Below, in pieces: positions 16,901-26,049 of a stretch of DNA of 64,000 bases. Source of the DNA: Puniceibacterium sp. IMCC21224 (GTDB taxonomy: Bacteria > Pseudomonadota > Alphaproteobacteria > Rhodobacterales > Rhodobacteraceae); the NCBI RefSeq assembly GCF_001038505.1, contig NZ_LDPY01000001.1, positions 1,116,001 through 1,180,000 on the forward strand, in the 5' to 3' direction. The first letter of the stretch is position 1, and the number at the start of each line of letters is the position of its first letter. Made by a program: the position numbers and the translations under genes. The notes beneath the pieces are model-generated. The model ran no database searches. It was not told the origin of the DNA and worked only from the letters and a program-made list of their open reading frames with translations.

Positions 16901-18396
16901 CAGCAGTGCTTGCGGCACGGGGTGTCACGCGACGCTTTGGCCCGATTCAGGTGCTGCACGGCGTCGATTTTGATCTGACGGCGGGCGAGGTCCATGCCCT
17001 GATCGGCGAAAACGGCGCTGGAAAGTCGACGATGATGAAAATCCTCGGCGGGTATCTGACGCCATCCGACGGGCAATTACTGCTGGATGGCGAGGCGGTC
17101 AATTTCAGCGACCAGAAACAGGCCGAAGCGGCGGGCATCCTGATGATCCATCAGGAATTCAACCTTGCGCTGCAACTGACGGTCGAAGAGAACATCTTTC
17201 TCGGTCGCGAGAAAAAACGTGGCCCCTTTCTGGATCACAAGGCGATGCAGGACGAGGCGCGTGCGCTGCTCGCCCGTCTGAACTGCCATGTCGATCCGCG
17301 CGCCCGCATCCGCGATCTGTCTGTGCCAAACCGCCAGATGGTCGAGATTGCCCGCGCCTTGGGTCGCAACGCCCGTGTGCTGATCATGGACGAACCGACC
17401 GCCGTTCTGACCAACCGCGAGACGGATATCCTGCTCGAACAGATCGACCGGCTGCGGAGCGAAGGTACGGCGATCCTCTATACCTCTCACAAGCTGGATG
17501 AAATCCGGCGCATTGCTGATCGCGTGACGGTGCTGCGTGATGGTCATCCGATTGTGACCCGCGCGGCAGCCGGGTTCACCGAGGATGCGATGGCTACCGC
17601 CATGGTGGGCCGCGAACTCAGCGATCTGTTTCCTGCCAAACCCGTGCCGCAGGACGATATCGTGCTGGATGTGCAGGGTCTGACTGTGCCGGGCCGGGTG
17701 CGCGATGCGTCGTTCCAACTGCGACGGGGCGAAGTGCTGGGCTTTGCCGGTTTGGTGGGCGCGGGGCGGACCGAGTTGATGGAGGGGATCGCCGGTTTGC
17801 GCCCAGCCACGGGTACCATTCGCGTCAATGGCTCTGCGCTGAAGTTGGGGTCGGTTCTGGCCGCGCGTCAGGCCGGGCTGGTCTATCTGACCGAGGACCG
17901 CAAGGACAAGGGCCTGTTGCTGGGTAAATCCCTGACCGAGAACCTGACGCTGCTGGCGCTCGACCGCTTTGGTCGGATTCGCATCGACAAACAGGCCGAA
18001 GATGCTGCACTGACTGACGCGATCCGGGACTTTGATATCCGCGTGAACGACCGTCAGATGATGGCCGGCAGTCTGTCGGGCGGCAACCAGCAGAAACTGC
18101 TGCTGGCCAAGACCATGCTGGCCGAACCGCAGATCGTTATCATCGACGAGCCGACGCGCGGCATCGACATTGGCACGAAACAGCAGATTTACGAATTTAT
18201 CGCCGCGCTGGCGGGGCAGGGCAAGAGCGTCATCGTCGTCTCGTCGGAACTGCCCGAAGTGATCGGCCTTGCCTCGCGCATCATTGTCATGGGGCGCGGA
18301 TATATCGCCGGGGAACTGACCGGGGCCGAGATCACCGAAAGCGCGATCCTCCGGCTCGCTATGGGTGCGGCTGACGCACAAAAGGACATCGCATGA
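16897..18396 (+). CDS. RbsA-type sugar ABC transporter ATPase
   Basis: 499-residue duplicated ATPase of the carbohydrate uptake transporter 2 family. The first domain has Walker A GENGAGKST and Walker B VLIMDEPTAVLT. The second lacks a canonical Walker A (AGLVGAGRTELME) but has LSGGNQQKLLLAKTM and IIDEPTRGID, as in RbsA/XylG. The GTG at 16897 is preferred because it overlaps the preceding stop by 4 bases like its neighbours; a TTG four codons upstream is also in frame. It energises import by the permease gene that overlaps its end by 4 bases. Confidence 0.9.
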   Translation: MTAVLAARGVTRRFGPIQVLHGVDFDLTAGEVHALIGENGAGKSTMMKILGGYLTPSDGQLLLDGEAVNFSDQKQAEAAGILMIHQEFNLALQLTVEENIFLGREKKRGPFLDHKAMQDEARALLARLNCHVDPRARIRDLSVPNRQMVEIARALGRNARVLIMDEPTAVLTNRETDILLEQIDRLRSEGTAILYTSHKLDEIRRIADRVTVLRDGHPIVTRAAAGFTEDAMATAMVGRELSDLFPAKPVPQDDIVLDVQGLTVPGRVRDASFQLRRGEVLGFAGLVGAGRTELMEGIAGLRPATGTIRVNGSALKLGSVLAARQAGLVYLTEDRKDKGLLLGKSLTENLTLLALDRFGRIRIDKQAEDAALTDAIRDFDIRVNDRQMMAGSLSGGNQQKLLLAKTMLAEPQIVIIDEPTRGIDIGTKQQIYEFIAALAGQGKSVIVVSSELPEVIGLASRIIVMGRGYIAGELTGAEITESAILRLAMGAADAQKDIA

Positions 18397-19394
18397 GTGA
18401 CACGACCACATCCAGCCCGCCGTCGCGCCGAAGCGGCCTGAACCTGCATGTGTTGGGCCCGGTGCTGGCGCTCTTGGCGTTGATCGCATTGGGTGCGGCG
18501 CTGAATGGTAATTTCCTGAGTTATGGCAATGTGACCAACGTTCTGGCGCGCTCCGCCTTTATCGGCATCATCGCCGTGGGCATGACATTTGTGATCACCG
18601 CAGGCGGCATCGACCTGTCGGTCGGCTCCATGGCGGCCTTTGTCGCCGGGGTGATGATCATGGCGATGAACGCGATGATCCCTGCACTTGGCGTCGGTGT
18701 ACCGCTGATCATCGCCGGTATGGGTGTTGCGCTGCTGGCCGGGTTGGCGGCGGGGCTGGTCAACGGCTTTCTCATCGCGAAACTGGGGATCGAGGCGTTT
18801 ATCGTCACGCTGGGGTCGATGGGCATCTATCGCAGCCTTGTTACATGGCTTGCGGATGGGGGCACACTGTCGCTGGATTTTGCCGCGCGCAGCTTTTATC
18901 GTCCGGTCTATTATGACGGTCTGCTGGGCATAGCCTGGCCGATCCTGGTCTTTGCGCTGGTGGCAATCCTGGGCGAGCTGGCAATGCGCCACACACCCTT
19001 TGGCCGCCACTGCGCCGCCCTTGGCGCCAACGAACAAGTCGCGCGCTATTCCGCGGTCAAAGTCGACCGCACCCGCATGGCAACCTACGTTCTGCTGGGC
19101 ATGCTCGTCGGCGTTGCGACCATCATGTATGTGCCGCGCCTTGGCTCGGCCTCTGGGTCCACCGGCGTGTTGTGGGAGCTTGAGGCCATCGCGGCCGTCA
19201 TCATTGGCGGCACCGTGCTCAAAGGTGGCTTTGGTCGCGTCTGGGGCACTGTCGTTGGGGTGCTGATCCTTAGTCTGATCGACAATATCCTGAACCTCGC
19301 CTCGATTGTGTCGCCGTACCTGAACGGCGCAATCCAAGGCATCATCGTAATTCTCGCTGTGGTTCTGCAGCGCGAAGGCAAGTCCGCCGATTAA
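18393..19394 (+). CDS. RbsC-type sugar ABC transporter permease
   Basis: 333-residue inner-membrane permease of the RbsC/XylH family with about nine hydrophobic helices. The family block VGMTFVITAGGIDLSVGS is near residues 60-80, and the loop after the later helices contains LGANEQVARYSAVKVDR, which corresponds to the ATPase-interacting region. It would work as a homodimer with the RbsA-type ATPase. It overlaps the ATPase gene by 4 bases, and the binding-protein gene follows after 19 bases. Confidence 0.9.
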   Translation: MSDTTTSSPPSRRSGLNLHVLGPVLALLALIALGAALNGNFLSYGNVTNVLARSAFIGIIAVGMTFVITAGGIDLSVGSMAAFVAGVMIMAMNAMIPALGVGVPLIIAGMGVALLAGLAAGLVNGFLIAKLGIEAFIVTLGSMGIYRSLVTWLADGGTLSLDFAARSFYRPVYYDGLLGIAWPILVFALVAILGELAMRHTPFGRHCAALGANEQVARYSAVKVDRTRMATYVLLGMLVGVATIMYVPRLGSASGSTGVLWELEAIAAVIIGGTVLKGGFGRVWGTVVGVLILSLIDNILNLASIVSPYLNGAIQGIIVILAVVLQREGKSAD

Positions 19395-19413
19395 AGCGGC
19401 AATACTGGGAGGA

Positions 19414-20382
19414 ATGATTTTGAAACGCAGAGATATCCTGAAAGGCGCGGCGCTGGCGGCCACATTGGTTGCCACAACCGCGACAACGTCCATGGCGCAG
19501 GACGACAGCTACACCATCGGTGTCGCCATCCCGTCCGCCACTCATGGTTTCATGGGCGGGCTGAATTACCACGCGCAGGACACCATCAAACGGCTTGAGG
19601 CGACGTATCCCAACCTTAGCTTTGTGCTGGCCACAGCTGGCGATGCGGGCAAGATGGTCAACGATATCGAAGACATGGTCGCCACCCGCGATATCGACGC
19701 ACTTGTTGTGCTGCCGTTCGAATCCGAGCCGCTGACCTCGCCGGTGCAGGCGGTCAAAGAGGCGGGGATCTGGGTCACTGTCGTGGATCGCGGCCTGTCG
19801 GTGCCGGGGATCGAAGATCTGTATGTCGCGGGCGACAACCCTGGTTTTGGCCGTACGGCGGGCGAATACTTTGCCGCCAACCTGAACGACGGCGACAATA
19901 TCGTCGTGCTGCGCGGCATCCCAACCACGCTTGATAACGAACGGGTGGATGCCTTTACCGCCGCAATCGACGGGTCGGGTGTCAACGTGCTCGATATGCA
20001 GCACGGCAACTGGAACCGCGATGACGCGTTCAACGTGATGCAGGATTTCCTGTCAAAATACCCTGACATCGACGCCGTCTGGGCCGCTGATGACGATATG
20101 GCCATCGGTGTGCTCGAAGCCATCGCGCAGGCCGACCGCAGCGATGAAATGTGGGTTGTCGGCGGCGCCGGCATGAAAGAGATCATCAAGCGGATCATGG
20201 ACGGTGACCCACAATTGCCGGTCAATGTGACCTACCCGCCGGCTCAGATCTCGACCGCGATCGAACTGACCGCGCTGGGGTTGGTGTCTTCCACCCCCGT
20301 CTCGGGCCGGTTCATCATCGGCAGCCAGATCATCACTCCCGAGAATGCGGAAAGCTTTTATTTCCCGGACAGCCCGTTCTGA
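19414..20382 (+). CDS. RbsB-type periplasmic sugar-binding protein
   Basis: 322-residue periplasmic binding protein (Peripla_BP_4). It begins with a twin-arginine-like or Sec signal (KRRDILKGAALAATL, cleavage near SMAQD). The mature domain opens IGVAIPSATHGFMGGL, and ligand-contact positions common to RbsB-type proteins appear around VVDRGLSVPG and WAADDDMAIGVLEAI. ATG at 19414 follows GGGAGGA directly. It closes the LacI-controlled operon and is followed by a strong terminator. The ligand cannot be deduced; the adjacent isomerase and Gfo/Idh enzyme suggest a non-standard sugar or inositol. Confidence 0.88.
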   Translation: MILKRRDILKGAALAATLVATTATTSMAQDDSYTIGVAIPSATHGFMGGLNYHAQDTIKRLEATYPNLSFVLATAGDAGKMVNDIEDMVATRDIDALVVLPFESEPLTSPVQAVKEAGIWVTVVDRGLSVPGIEDLYVAGDNPGFGRTAGEYFAANLNDGDNIVVLRGIPTTLDNERVDAFTAAIDGSGVNVLDMQHGNWNRDDAFNVMQDFLSKYPDIDAVWAADDDMAIGVLEAIAQADRSDEMWVVGGAGMKEIIKRIMDGDPQLPVNVTYPPAQISTAIELTALGLVSSTPVSGRFIIGSQIITPENAESFYFPDSPF

Positions 20383-20404
20383 TCACTGTCGGCTAACATG
20401 AGAC

Positions 20405-20432
20405 AAGCCCGGGCTGGAACGCCCGGGCTTTT
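20405..20432 (+). terminator. Rho-independent terminator of the sugar operon
   Basis: A perfect 10-bp stem AAGCCCGGGC (20405-20414) pairs with GCCCGGGCTT (20421-20430) around a 6-base loop and runs into four Ts. It lies 22 bases after the binding-protein stop and before the unrelated lolC gene. Confidence 0.85.
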
Positions 20433-20636
20433 GCGTTCTCGATGATCCAGAGCACAGATTCGACCCTGTTGCGGATATAAGCGAGGGCGGTGCGCAGGGA
20501 CGCGTAATCAAAAGAGGCCGGGCCGACCCGAAGTCAGGATGACATCCGGGGCGCATCGTCATTTTGACCCGCTTGACCCTGCCGCCCCAAAAGGCCACTT
20601 TCCCGCCCGAGCAGAAACATTGAAAGGCATCAGACC

Positions 20637-21923
20637 TTGACCCGCACTCCCCCCCCCTTTGCCGGGTATGAATGGATGATTGCATGGCGCTATTTACGTG
20701 CCAAACGCGCCGAGGGCGGCGTCAGCGTAATGACCTGGATCAGCCTTTTGGGTATCACTCTGGCGGTGTTTGCCCTGATTGCGACATTGGCGGTCAGATC
20801 CGGGTTTCGAACCGAATTTGTTGATACGATCCTGGGCGCCAATGCGCATGTCACGGTGTACTACAATGCCGAGCAGGATGCCGCGGGCCTAGTGTCGCGC
20901 ACCATTCCTGACTACGTCGAAAAGGCCGAAGCCTTGGCGCGGGTGCCGGGCGTGACCCGTGTTGCGCCGCTGGTCAAGGGGCAGGTCATGGCGACCTATG
21001 ACGGGCGCAACGCCGGGGTTGAGGTGTTCGGCATTCGCACCGACGACCTGGAAACCATCCCGCGCATTGCTGACCCGGAAACCGGGCGCGGCGATATTGC
21101 GCAGTTCGATCGGGGGATTGCCATCGGATCGGGTGTCGCACGGGAATTAGGGATCACGCTGGGGGATCAGCTGCGTCTGATCTCGCCCGATGGGGTGAAA
21201 ACTGCGTTCGGCACCAGCCCAAGGGTCAAGGCATATGAGGTCGTCTATATCTTTACCGCCGGTCGCTATGACATCGACCGAACCCGGATATACATGCCAT
21301 TCGGCGAGGCGCAGTTATATTTCAACCGCGATGGTGTCGCCGATGAATTCGAGGTGATCACCGACGATCCCGAAACCGTCGATGCGCTGGCCACCCCGTT
21401 GTTGCAGGCTGCGGGCGAACGTGGCCTGATCTGGACATGGCAGGATGCGTCGGGTGGGTTTTTGCGCGCGCTAGAGATCGAGGATAACGTGATGTTCGTG
21501 ATCCTGTCCGTGCTGGTGCTGATTGCTGCGATGAACATCGTGTCGGGACTGATCATGCTGGTCAAGAACAAGGGCCGCGACATCGGTATTCTGCGCACCA
21601 TGGGTCTGACCGAAGGGGCTGTGATGCGGGTGTTCTTTATCTGCGGTGCGTTCACCGGCCTGATCGGTACAGCGGCGGGCGTCATCCTGGGCTGTCTGTT
21701 TGCGCTGTATATCGACCCGATCTTTTCGCTGGTAAACTATGTTGCGGGCGGCGGGGTCTGGGATCCGGCGGTGCGGGGCATCTATAAATTGCCAGCCGAA
21801 TTGCGGCTGGGCGATGTGCTGTCGGCGGTGTCGCTGTCGCTGGGCCTGTCGTTTCTGGTCACAATCTTTCCGGCACGGCGCGCAGCGCGGATGAACCCGG
21901 TCGAGGCACTGCGCTATGAGTGA
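20637..21923 (+). CDS. lolC: Lipoprotein-releasing ABC permease LolC/E
   Basis: 428-residue inner-membrane component of the Lol system that extracts lipoproteins from the inner membrane and hands them to LolA. The signature N-terminus [18 protein letters not shown] is followed by a first helix (about residues 35-55), a large periplasmic domain, and three C-terminal helices ending [17 protein letters not shown], an FtsX-type hallmark. The start is taken as TTG at 20637 because homologues have about ten residues before the FEWMIA-like motif; the next ATG is at 20676. The end overlaps lolD by 8 bases. In alphaproteobacteria one such protein usually serves as both LolC and LolE. Confidence 0.9.
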   Translation: MTRTPPPFAGYEWMIAWRYLRAKRAEGGVSVMTWISLLGITLAVFALIATLAVRSGFRTEFVDTILGANAHVTVYYNAEQDAAGLVSRTIPDYVEKAEALARVPGVTRVAPLVKGQVMATYDGRNAGVEVFGIRTDDLETIPRIADPETGRGDIAQFDRGIAIGSGVARELGITLGDQLRLISPDGVKTAFGTSPRVKAYEVVYIFTAGRYDIDRTRIYMPFGEAQLYFNRDGVADEFEVITDDPETVDALATPLLQAAGERGLIWTWQDASGGFLRALEIEDNVMFVILSVLVLIAAMNIVSGLIMLVKNKGRDIGILRTMGLTEGAVMRVFFICGAFTGLIGTAAGVILGCLFALYIDPIFSLVNYVAGGGVWDPAVRGIYKLPAELRLGDVLSAVSLSLGLSFLVTIFPARRAARMNPVEALRYE

Positions 21924-22599
21924 TCCAGTTCTGCGACTCAGTGATATCCACATGGCTTACAATCGGGGTCAACCAAATGAAATCAACGTCTTGCGGGGGG
22001 CTGATCTGACTGTGCGCGCCGGCGAGATCGTCGCCCTTGTTGCGCCTTCGGGGGCGGGAAAGTCGACGCTGCTGCATATCGCGGGACTGCTCGACACTCC
22101 GGACAAAGGCAAAGTCGAGATCGAAGGAGAGGACATGGCGGGCCTGTCCGACCGCCGCCGCACCGTGTTGCGCCGTGACGGCGTGGGATTTGTCTACCAA
22201 TTCCATCATCTGCTGCCGGAATTTACCGCACAGGAAAACATCGTCTTGCCGCAACTCGCCAATGGTGCGTCGCGCGCGGATGCGGATGCGCGCGCGCTGC
22301 TTCTGCTCAAATCCGTCGGTATCGCGCCACGCGCATCGCACCGACCGGCGGCATTGTCGGGGGGCGAACAGCAGCGGGTCGCCTTTTGTCGGGCGATGGC
22401 CAATACGCCGCGTTTGCTGCTCGCGGATGAGCCGACGGGAAACCTCGATCCGGACACCTCGGATCAGGTGTTTGGGGCGTTGCTGGCGTTGGTGCGCGGC
22501 ACCGGCCTTTCGGCAGTGATTGCCACGCATAACCTTGACCTCGCGGGGCGGATGGATCGGCAACTGAGGTTGGATCAGGGCGTATTGCGCACGCTCTGA
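21916..22599 (+). CDS. lolD: Lipoprotein-releasing ATPase LolD
   Basis: 227-residue ATPase of the Lol lipoprotein exporter. Walker A reads [12 protein letters not shown], the signature [14 protein letters not shown], and Walker [16 protein letters not shown], with H-loop His in [27 protein letters not shown] is the LolD-type segment after Walker A. The gene overlaps lolC by 8 bases, so both are translated from one message. Complete and unremarkable. Confidence 0.92.
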   Translation: MSDPVLRLSDIHMAYNRGQPNEINVLRGADLTVRAGEIVALVAPSGAGKSTLLHIAGLLDTPDKGKVEIEGEDMAGLSDRRRTVLRRDGVGFVYQFHHLLPEFTAQENIVLPQLANGASRADADARALLLLKSVGIAPRASHRPAALSGGEQQRVAFCRAMANTPRLLLADEPTGNLDPDTSDQVFGALLALVRGTGLSAVIATHNLDLAGRMDRQLRLDQGVLRTL

Positions 22600-22669
22600 T
22601 CCCGACGCCGCGCTTGTGGGACGGGGTCGGATTGCCTAGCGTTGTCGGCGAACCTAAGGGGACCACGCC

Positions 22670-23650
22670 ATGCCGCAGCACCTGGTGACCGATATCGAAA
22701 CCCTCTCTGCCACGGCCCTGCGCGCGCATGGGGCCGTGCCCTGGGTCGCCGCCGAAATGGCGCGCGCGGTTGCCTGGGCCGAGGCGCGACAGAACCGGAT
22801 CTGCGGTCTTTACTATCTGGAAAGCTACTGCCAGCAACTGCGGTCTGGTCGTGTGCTGGGCAATCCTGATCCGCAGGTCAGCCGCCCGCGTGCGGGTGTT
22901 GTGCAAGTTGATGCCGGCAACAGCTTTGCACAGACCGCCTTTGGCCGTGCGCTACCGCAGGCGATTGCGGCGGCGCACGAGACCGGCACCGTCACCCTGA
23001 CCATCAGCCGGTCGCATACCTGCACCGCGCTGGGGTATTTCACGGAACAGATTGCGCTGGCCGGGCTGATTGGCATTGGCATGACCAATGCGTCGGCCAT
23101 CGTGGCGCCGCCCGGTGGACAGACGCGCGTGATCGGCACCAATCCGGTGTCCTGCGCTGTGCCGGACGGGCAGGGCGGTGTCGCGATGATGTTTGATCAA
23201 TCCACCACCACGGTCGCGCTGGGGCGCATCACCATGGCGCGCGCTGCGGGTGAAACGATCCCCCGTGGCTGGGCCGTCGATGCAAACGGCCAACCCACCA
23301 CCGACCCCGAGGCAGCGCTGGCGGGATCCCTGACCAGCACCGGCGGATACAAAGGCTGGGGTCTGGGCCTGATGGTCGAGCTGATGACAGCAGGGCTTAC
23401 CGGAGGCGTGACCAGTCGCGATGTCAAACCGCTCAAGGCACCTGACGGCGCGCCGCATGGGTTGGGGCAGGTGTTCCTGCTGATTGATCCAGGGGTTTCT
23501 GAGGTGTTCGCCGACCGGGTGGCGCAGGTCGCCGCAGCGGTTGCGATGGACCCTGAGGCGCGGATGCCGGGACAGGGCAAGGCCCCGCGGAGCGAGGTCG
23601 ACGTGCCAGACGCGCTGTGGTCGCAACTGACCGCGTTGGCGGCGGGGTAA
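22670..23650 (+). CDS. Ldh-family (malate/L-lactate/ureidoglycolate-type) NAD(P) oxidoreductase
   Basis: 326-residue member of the COG2055 malate/L-lactate dehydrogenase family, which has a fold unlike classical Rossmann dehydrogenases. Conserved blocks are ISRSHTCTALGYFTEQIALA, the nucleotide-binding IVAPPGGQTRVIGTNPVSCA, and TGGYKGWGLGLMVELM. Family members reduce 2-oxo acids or cyclic imines (delta-1-piperideine/pyrroline-2-carboxylate) or oxidise ureidoglycolate, so the substrate is open. It stands alone, 70 bases after lolD. Confidence 0.8.
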   Translation: MPQHLVTDIETLSATALRAHGAVPWVAAEMARAVAWAEARQNRICGLYYLESYCQQLRSGRVLGNPDPQVSRPRAGVVQVDAGNSFAQTAFGRALPQAIAAAHETGTVTLTISRSHTCTALGYFTEQIALAGLIGIGMTNASAIVAPPGGQTRVIGTNPVSCAVPDGQGGVAMMFDQSTTTVALGRITMARAAGETIPRGWAVDANGQPTTDPEAALAGSLTSTGGYKGWGLGLMVELMTAGLTGGVTSRDVKPLKAPDGAPHGLGQVFLLIDPGVSEVFADRVAQVAAAVAMDPEARMPGQGKAPRSEVDVPDALWSQLTALAAG

Positions 23651-23724
23651 CGCCGCGATCACGGCATTGTCGGGTGGCGATAGTCGGTTTTTAACGCATC
23701 TTTGCGGCAAAGAGGGGGACCCCG

Positions 23725-24372
23725 ATGTTTCGATTTTCCAGCCTTGCCATTGCCTGCGCCCTGACGACGGCGTTGCCCGCCGAGGCCGCTTCTGTCGGCT
23801 TTGACGGAGACTGGAAGCAACAAAAGTTTTCGCTGTTTTCGCAGAACCGCTATGGCTTCAGGGGCAACACCTTGACCGTCGCGTCGGACGGCGCGGTATC
23901 GCTCGCTTACAAGGCGCTGCCAGAGGCGCTCTGGCCCGCCAAGAGCGCGCGCTGGTCGTGGTCGGTGACAGAAGGCGTTCCGCCAACGGATCTGCGTAAA
24001 AAGGGCGGCGACGACCGCAACCTTGCGTTATATTTCGTGTTCCTGCCCGCCGATCAGGCACAGGCGTTCAAGGGGGCCAGTGTCCGAAAATTGATGGGTG
24101 CCGATGCCGCGCGGGTGTTGGTTTATGTCTGGGGTGGTGCGGCACAGCGGGGCGCCGTGCTCGACAGTCCTTATCTTGGCGCGCGGGGCAAGACGGTGGT
24201 TCTGCGCACTGCGGGCACAGGTCACAGTGCCGAATCTGTGGATTTGGCGCGCGATTATGGCCGGGCCTTTGGCGGTGTTCCGGGGGCTCTGGTCGGGTTG
24301 GCGGTGTCGGGTGACAGCGACGACACCGACAGCACTATCCGTGCCAGTGTCAGTGGATTGCAGGTGAACTAG
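23725..24372 (+). CDS. DUF3047 domain protein, exported
   Basis: 215-residue protein with a signal peptide (cleavage near AEAAS) and a DUF3047 domain. The family pattern is clear: WSWSVTEGVPPTDLRKKGGD followed by DRNLALYFVFLP, then a block around RVLVYVWGG. Function is unknown; members are periplasmic or cell-envelope proteins with a jelly-roll-like predicted core. It is convergent with the YdcZ-type transporter, with 12 bases between stops. Confidence 0.75.
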   Translation: MFRFSSLAIACALTTALPAEAASVGFDGDWKQQKFSLFSQNRYGFRGNTLTVASDGAVSLAYKALPEALWPAKSARWSWSVTEGVPPTDLRKKGGDDRNLALYFVFLPADQAQAFKGASVRKLMGADAARVLVYVWGGAAQRGAVLDSPYLGARGKTVVLRTAGTGHSAESVDLARDYGRAFGGVPGALVGLAVSGDSDDTDSTIRASVSGLQVN

Positions 24373-24384
24373 GGGGCGTCTGGG

Positions 24385-24819
24385 TTACGCCCGCTGCGTG
24401 ACCCAGACGCCCAGCACCATCAGTCCGATCCCGGTACTGCGCGTCAGGGACAACGGGCTGACCCGTGCGCCGAACAGTCCAAAGTGGTCGATCAGCGCCG
24501 CCGAGGCCAACTGTCCGATAAGCACAAAGAACACCGCATTTCCGACGCCGAATTTGGGGGCGATATAGGTGATCGAAATCACGTAAAAAGCCACCAGAAG
24601 CCCGCCGGTGTACAGATGTTTGGGCGCGCCGCCTGCGCGCATCAGGACCTGTGGCCCGGTCGCGATCAGCAGCAGCCCCGAGACAAGCAGCGCGACGCAA
24701 AACAGGATCGTGGCCGCGGCCAACGGTGATCCGATGCGCCCGCCAAGGGCCGCATTCAAAGCCGCCAGCACAGGGATGCCGAATCCGGCCAGCAGCATCG
24801 TGAGGGCGTAGATGGGCAT
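24385..24819 (-). CDS. YdcZ-type DMT family transporter (DUF606)
   Basis: 144-residue inner-membrane protein with five hydrophobic segments, matching the half-size DMT transporters of the YdcZ/DUF606 family. The start LTMLLAGFGIPVLAALNAALG carries the family glycine pattern, and the protein ends LMVLGVWVTQRA. ATG at 24819 is preceded by AAGGAG; the frame extends a further 165 codons upstream but that part is not protein-like. Substrate unknown; half-size proteins of this type function as dimers or pairs, and no second half is adjacent. Confidence 0.8.
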   Translation of the reverse strand: MPIYALTMLLAGFGIPVLAALNAALGGRIGSPLAAATILFCVALLVSGLLLIATGPQVLMRAGGAPKHLYTGGLLVAFYVISITYIAPKFGVGNAVFFVLIGQLASAALIDHFGLFGARVSPLSLTRSTGIGLMVLGVWVTQRA

Positions 24820-25063
24820 CAAATGGATCTCCTTGGAACCGTCGTCCGTGGGGCGTTTTTGAATTGCGGTACTGTCCGCCTGGTTGCTGCATCCAGCGGC
24901 ATGTTCGCAAACGAATAGGTTCGCTGCGTGACGCATGTGACCTTGCTGCGACTTGTCGCGCGAGAAGCGGCGTAGATCAAGCGCTCTGCATGTTCCCCCT
25001 TGAATTGATCGCCGTGGCGGGCAACAGAAGAGGGATAGGTAAATTTGTCGACAGGAGTCCGCT
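24820..25063. other. Divergent intergenic region
   Basis: 244 bases between the leftward YdcZ-type gene and the rightward cytochrome c gene. Promoters for both genes must be here, but I find no clear -35/-10 pair, palindrome or RNA structure. The ribosome site of the cytochrome gene (ACAGGAG) is at its right edge. Confidence 0.4.
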
Positions 25064-25483
25064 ATGGTCAGAACATCCTTTGCAGTTTCCGCTCTGGCGG
25101 CCATCGCGCTCTGGGCTTGTACGCCCGCCGAGATCATGCCGCAGGCCAGCGACGGCCGGGCGCTGTTCTTGGCCAATTGTGCGGTGTGCCATGGTGACAG
25201 CGCCGTGGGTGATGGCCCGATGGCCCGTGCCATGGTCAAACCGCCCGCCAACCTGACGCTGATTTCTGTGCGCCATGGCGACACATTCCCCCGTGCCAAG
25301 GTGCTTTCGATCATCGACGGCTACACACGGGCCGATCTCAAGGGGCCGGATATGCCGGAATTCGGCGCGCTGCTTGAGGGCGACCTGATTCCGTTCGACA
25401 CCGGGGATGGCAAGGCGACACCGACGCCACGCAAACTGGTGGCGCTGGTCGAATATCTTGAGAGCATTCAGGCCATCCGCTGA
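25064..25483 (+). CDS. Class I cytochrome c, lipid-anchored
   Basis: 139-residue monohaem cytochrome c. The N-terminal signal ends in a lipobox-like LWAC (Cys19), so the protein is probably a lipoprotein facing the periplasm. The haem-binding CAVCH is at residues 39-43, and the likely sixth ligand Met97 is in GPDMPEFG. The GDGPMARAM and PPANLT segments resemble small cytochromes that accept electrons from periplasmic dehydrogenases or N-oxide/sulfur enzymes. No partner dehydrogenase is adjacent. ATG at 25064 follows ACAGGAG. Confidence 0.85.
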   Translation: MVRTSFAVSALAAIALWACTPAEIMPQASDGRALFLANCAVCHGDSAVGDGPMARAMVKPPANLTLISVRHGDTFPRAKVLSIIDGYTRADLKGPDMPEFGALLEGDLIPFDTGDGKATPTPRKLVALVEYLESIQAIR

Positions 25484-25652
25484 GCGCGGTGATGCAGCCG
25501 GGGCGTCTGCCATTGCTCGCAGATTCCCGAGGAGCGACGTTGAAATCCTCTGACCGATTACGGTTCGCATCTTTGTCGGCGCTAGCGTTTGGCTTGCTCC
25601 GCATGTCTGACTGCGGCATGAGGGGAATACCCTAGTAAAGGCTGACCCCCGG

Positions 25653-25940
25653 ATGCGCCAGTTGCAATTGATCCTGCTGCCCCTGTTGCTGTGCGCCTGC
25701 GCCCAGTTCCCGGAACTGGATGCGTCGCAGTCGCCGGGTGTGGCCGGAGCAGCGTTTCCCGCGCTGGTCCCGATCGAGTCGCTGCTGGACGGGGCGGCGC
25801 CACGTGCCACGCCGGAGATGCGCGCCGGGGTTGACGGGCGTGTGGCGGGCCTGCGGGCACGGGCCGCGCGCCTCAGCGGGCCTGTGGTTGATGCACAAAC
25901 GCGCAGCCGTATGCGGCGCGGCGTTTCAGACCCATTCTGA
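25653..25940 (+). CDS. Small hypothetical lipoprotein
   Basis: 95-residue protein with a short hydrophobic leader ending in LLLCAC, a lipobox with Cys14 or Cys16 as the lipidation site. The mature part is Ala/Arg-rich, partly helical (GVDGRVAGLRARAARLSGP), with no recognised domain. It lies 109 bases before hom and 169 bases after the cytochrome gene. Small outer-membrane or inner-membrane lipoproteins at this position are common in Rhodobacteraceae, but I cannot assign a function. The ribosome site is weak. Confidence 0.6.
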   Translation: MRQLQLILLPLLLCACAQFPELDASQSPGVAGAAFPALVPIESLLDGAAPRATPEMRAGVDGRVAGLRARAARLSGPVVDAQTRSRMRRGVSDPF

Positions 25941-26049
25941 ACCGGTCTCTGTCCGCGCGGGGCGTTGCACCACCCCTGCGAACCGGATATGGCAGCGCCT
26001 GATCCGAAACGGCCCCGACCGTTCCCCGAACAATGACAGGAGTCCCGCC

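Noticed and set aside
17077..18489. 470-codon minus-strand frame over the RbsA-type gene
   Set aside because: Shadow of the double ATPase; composition is not protein-like.
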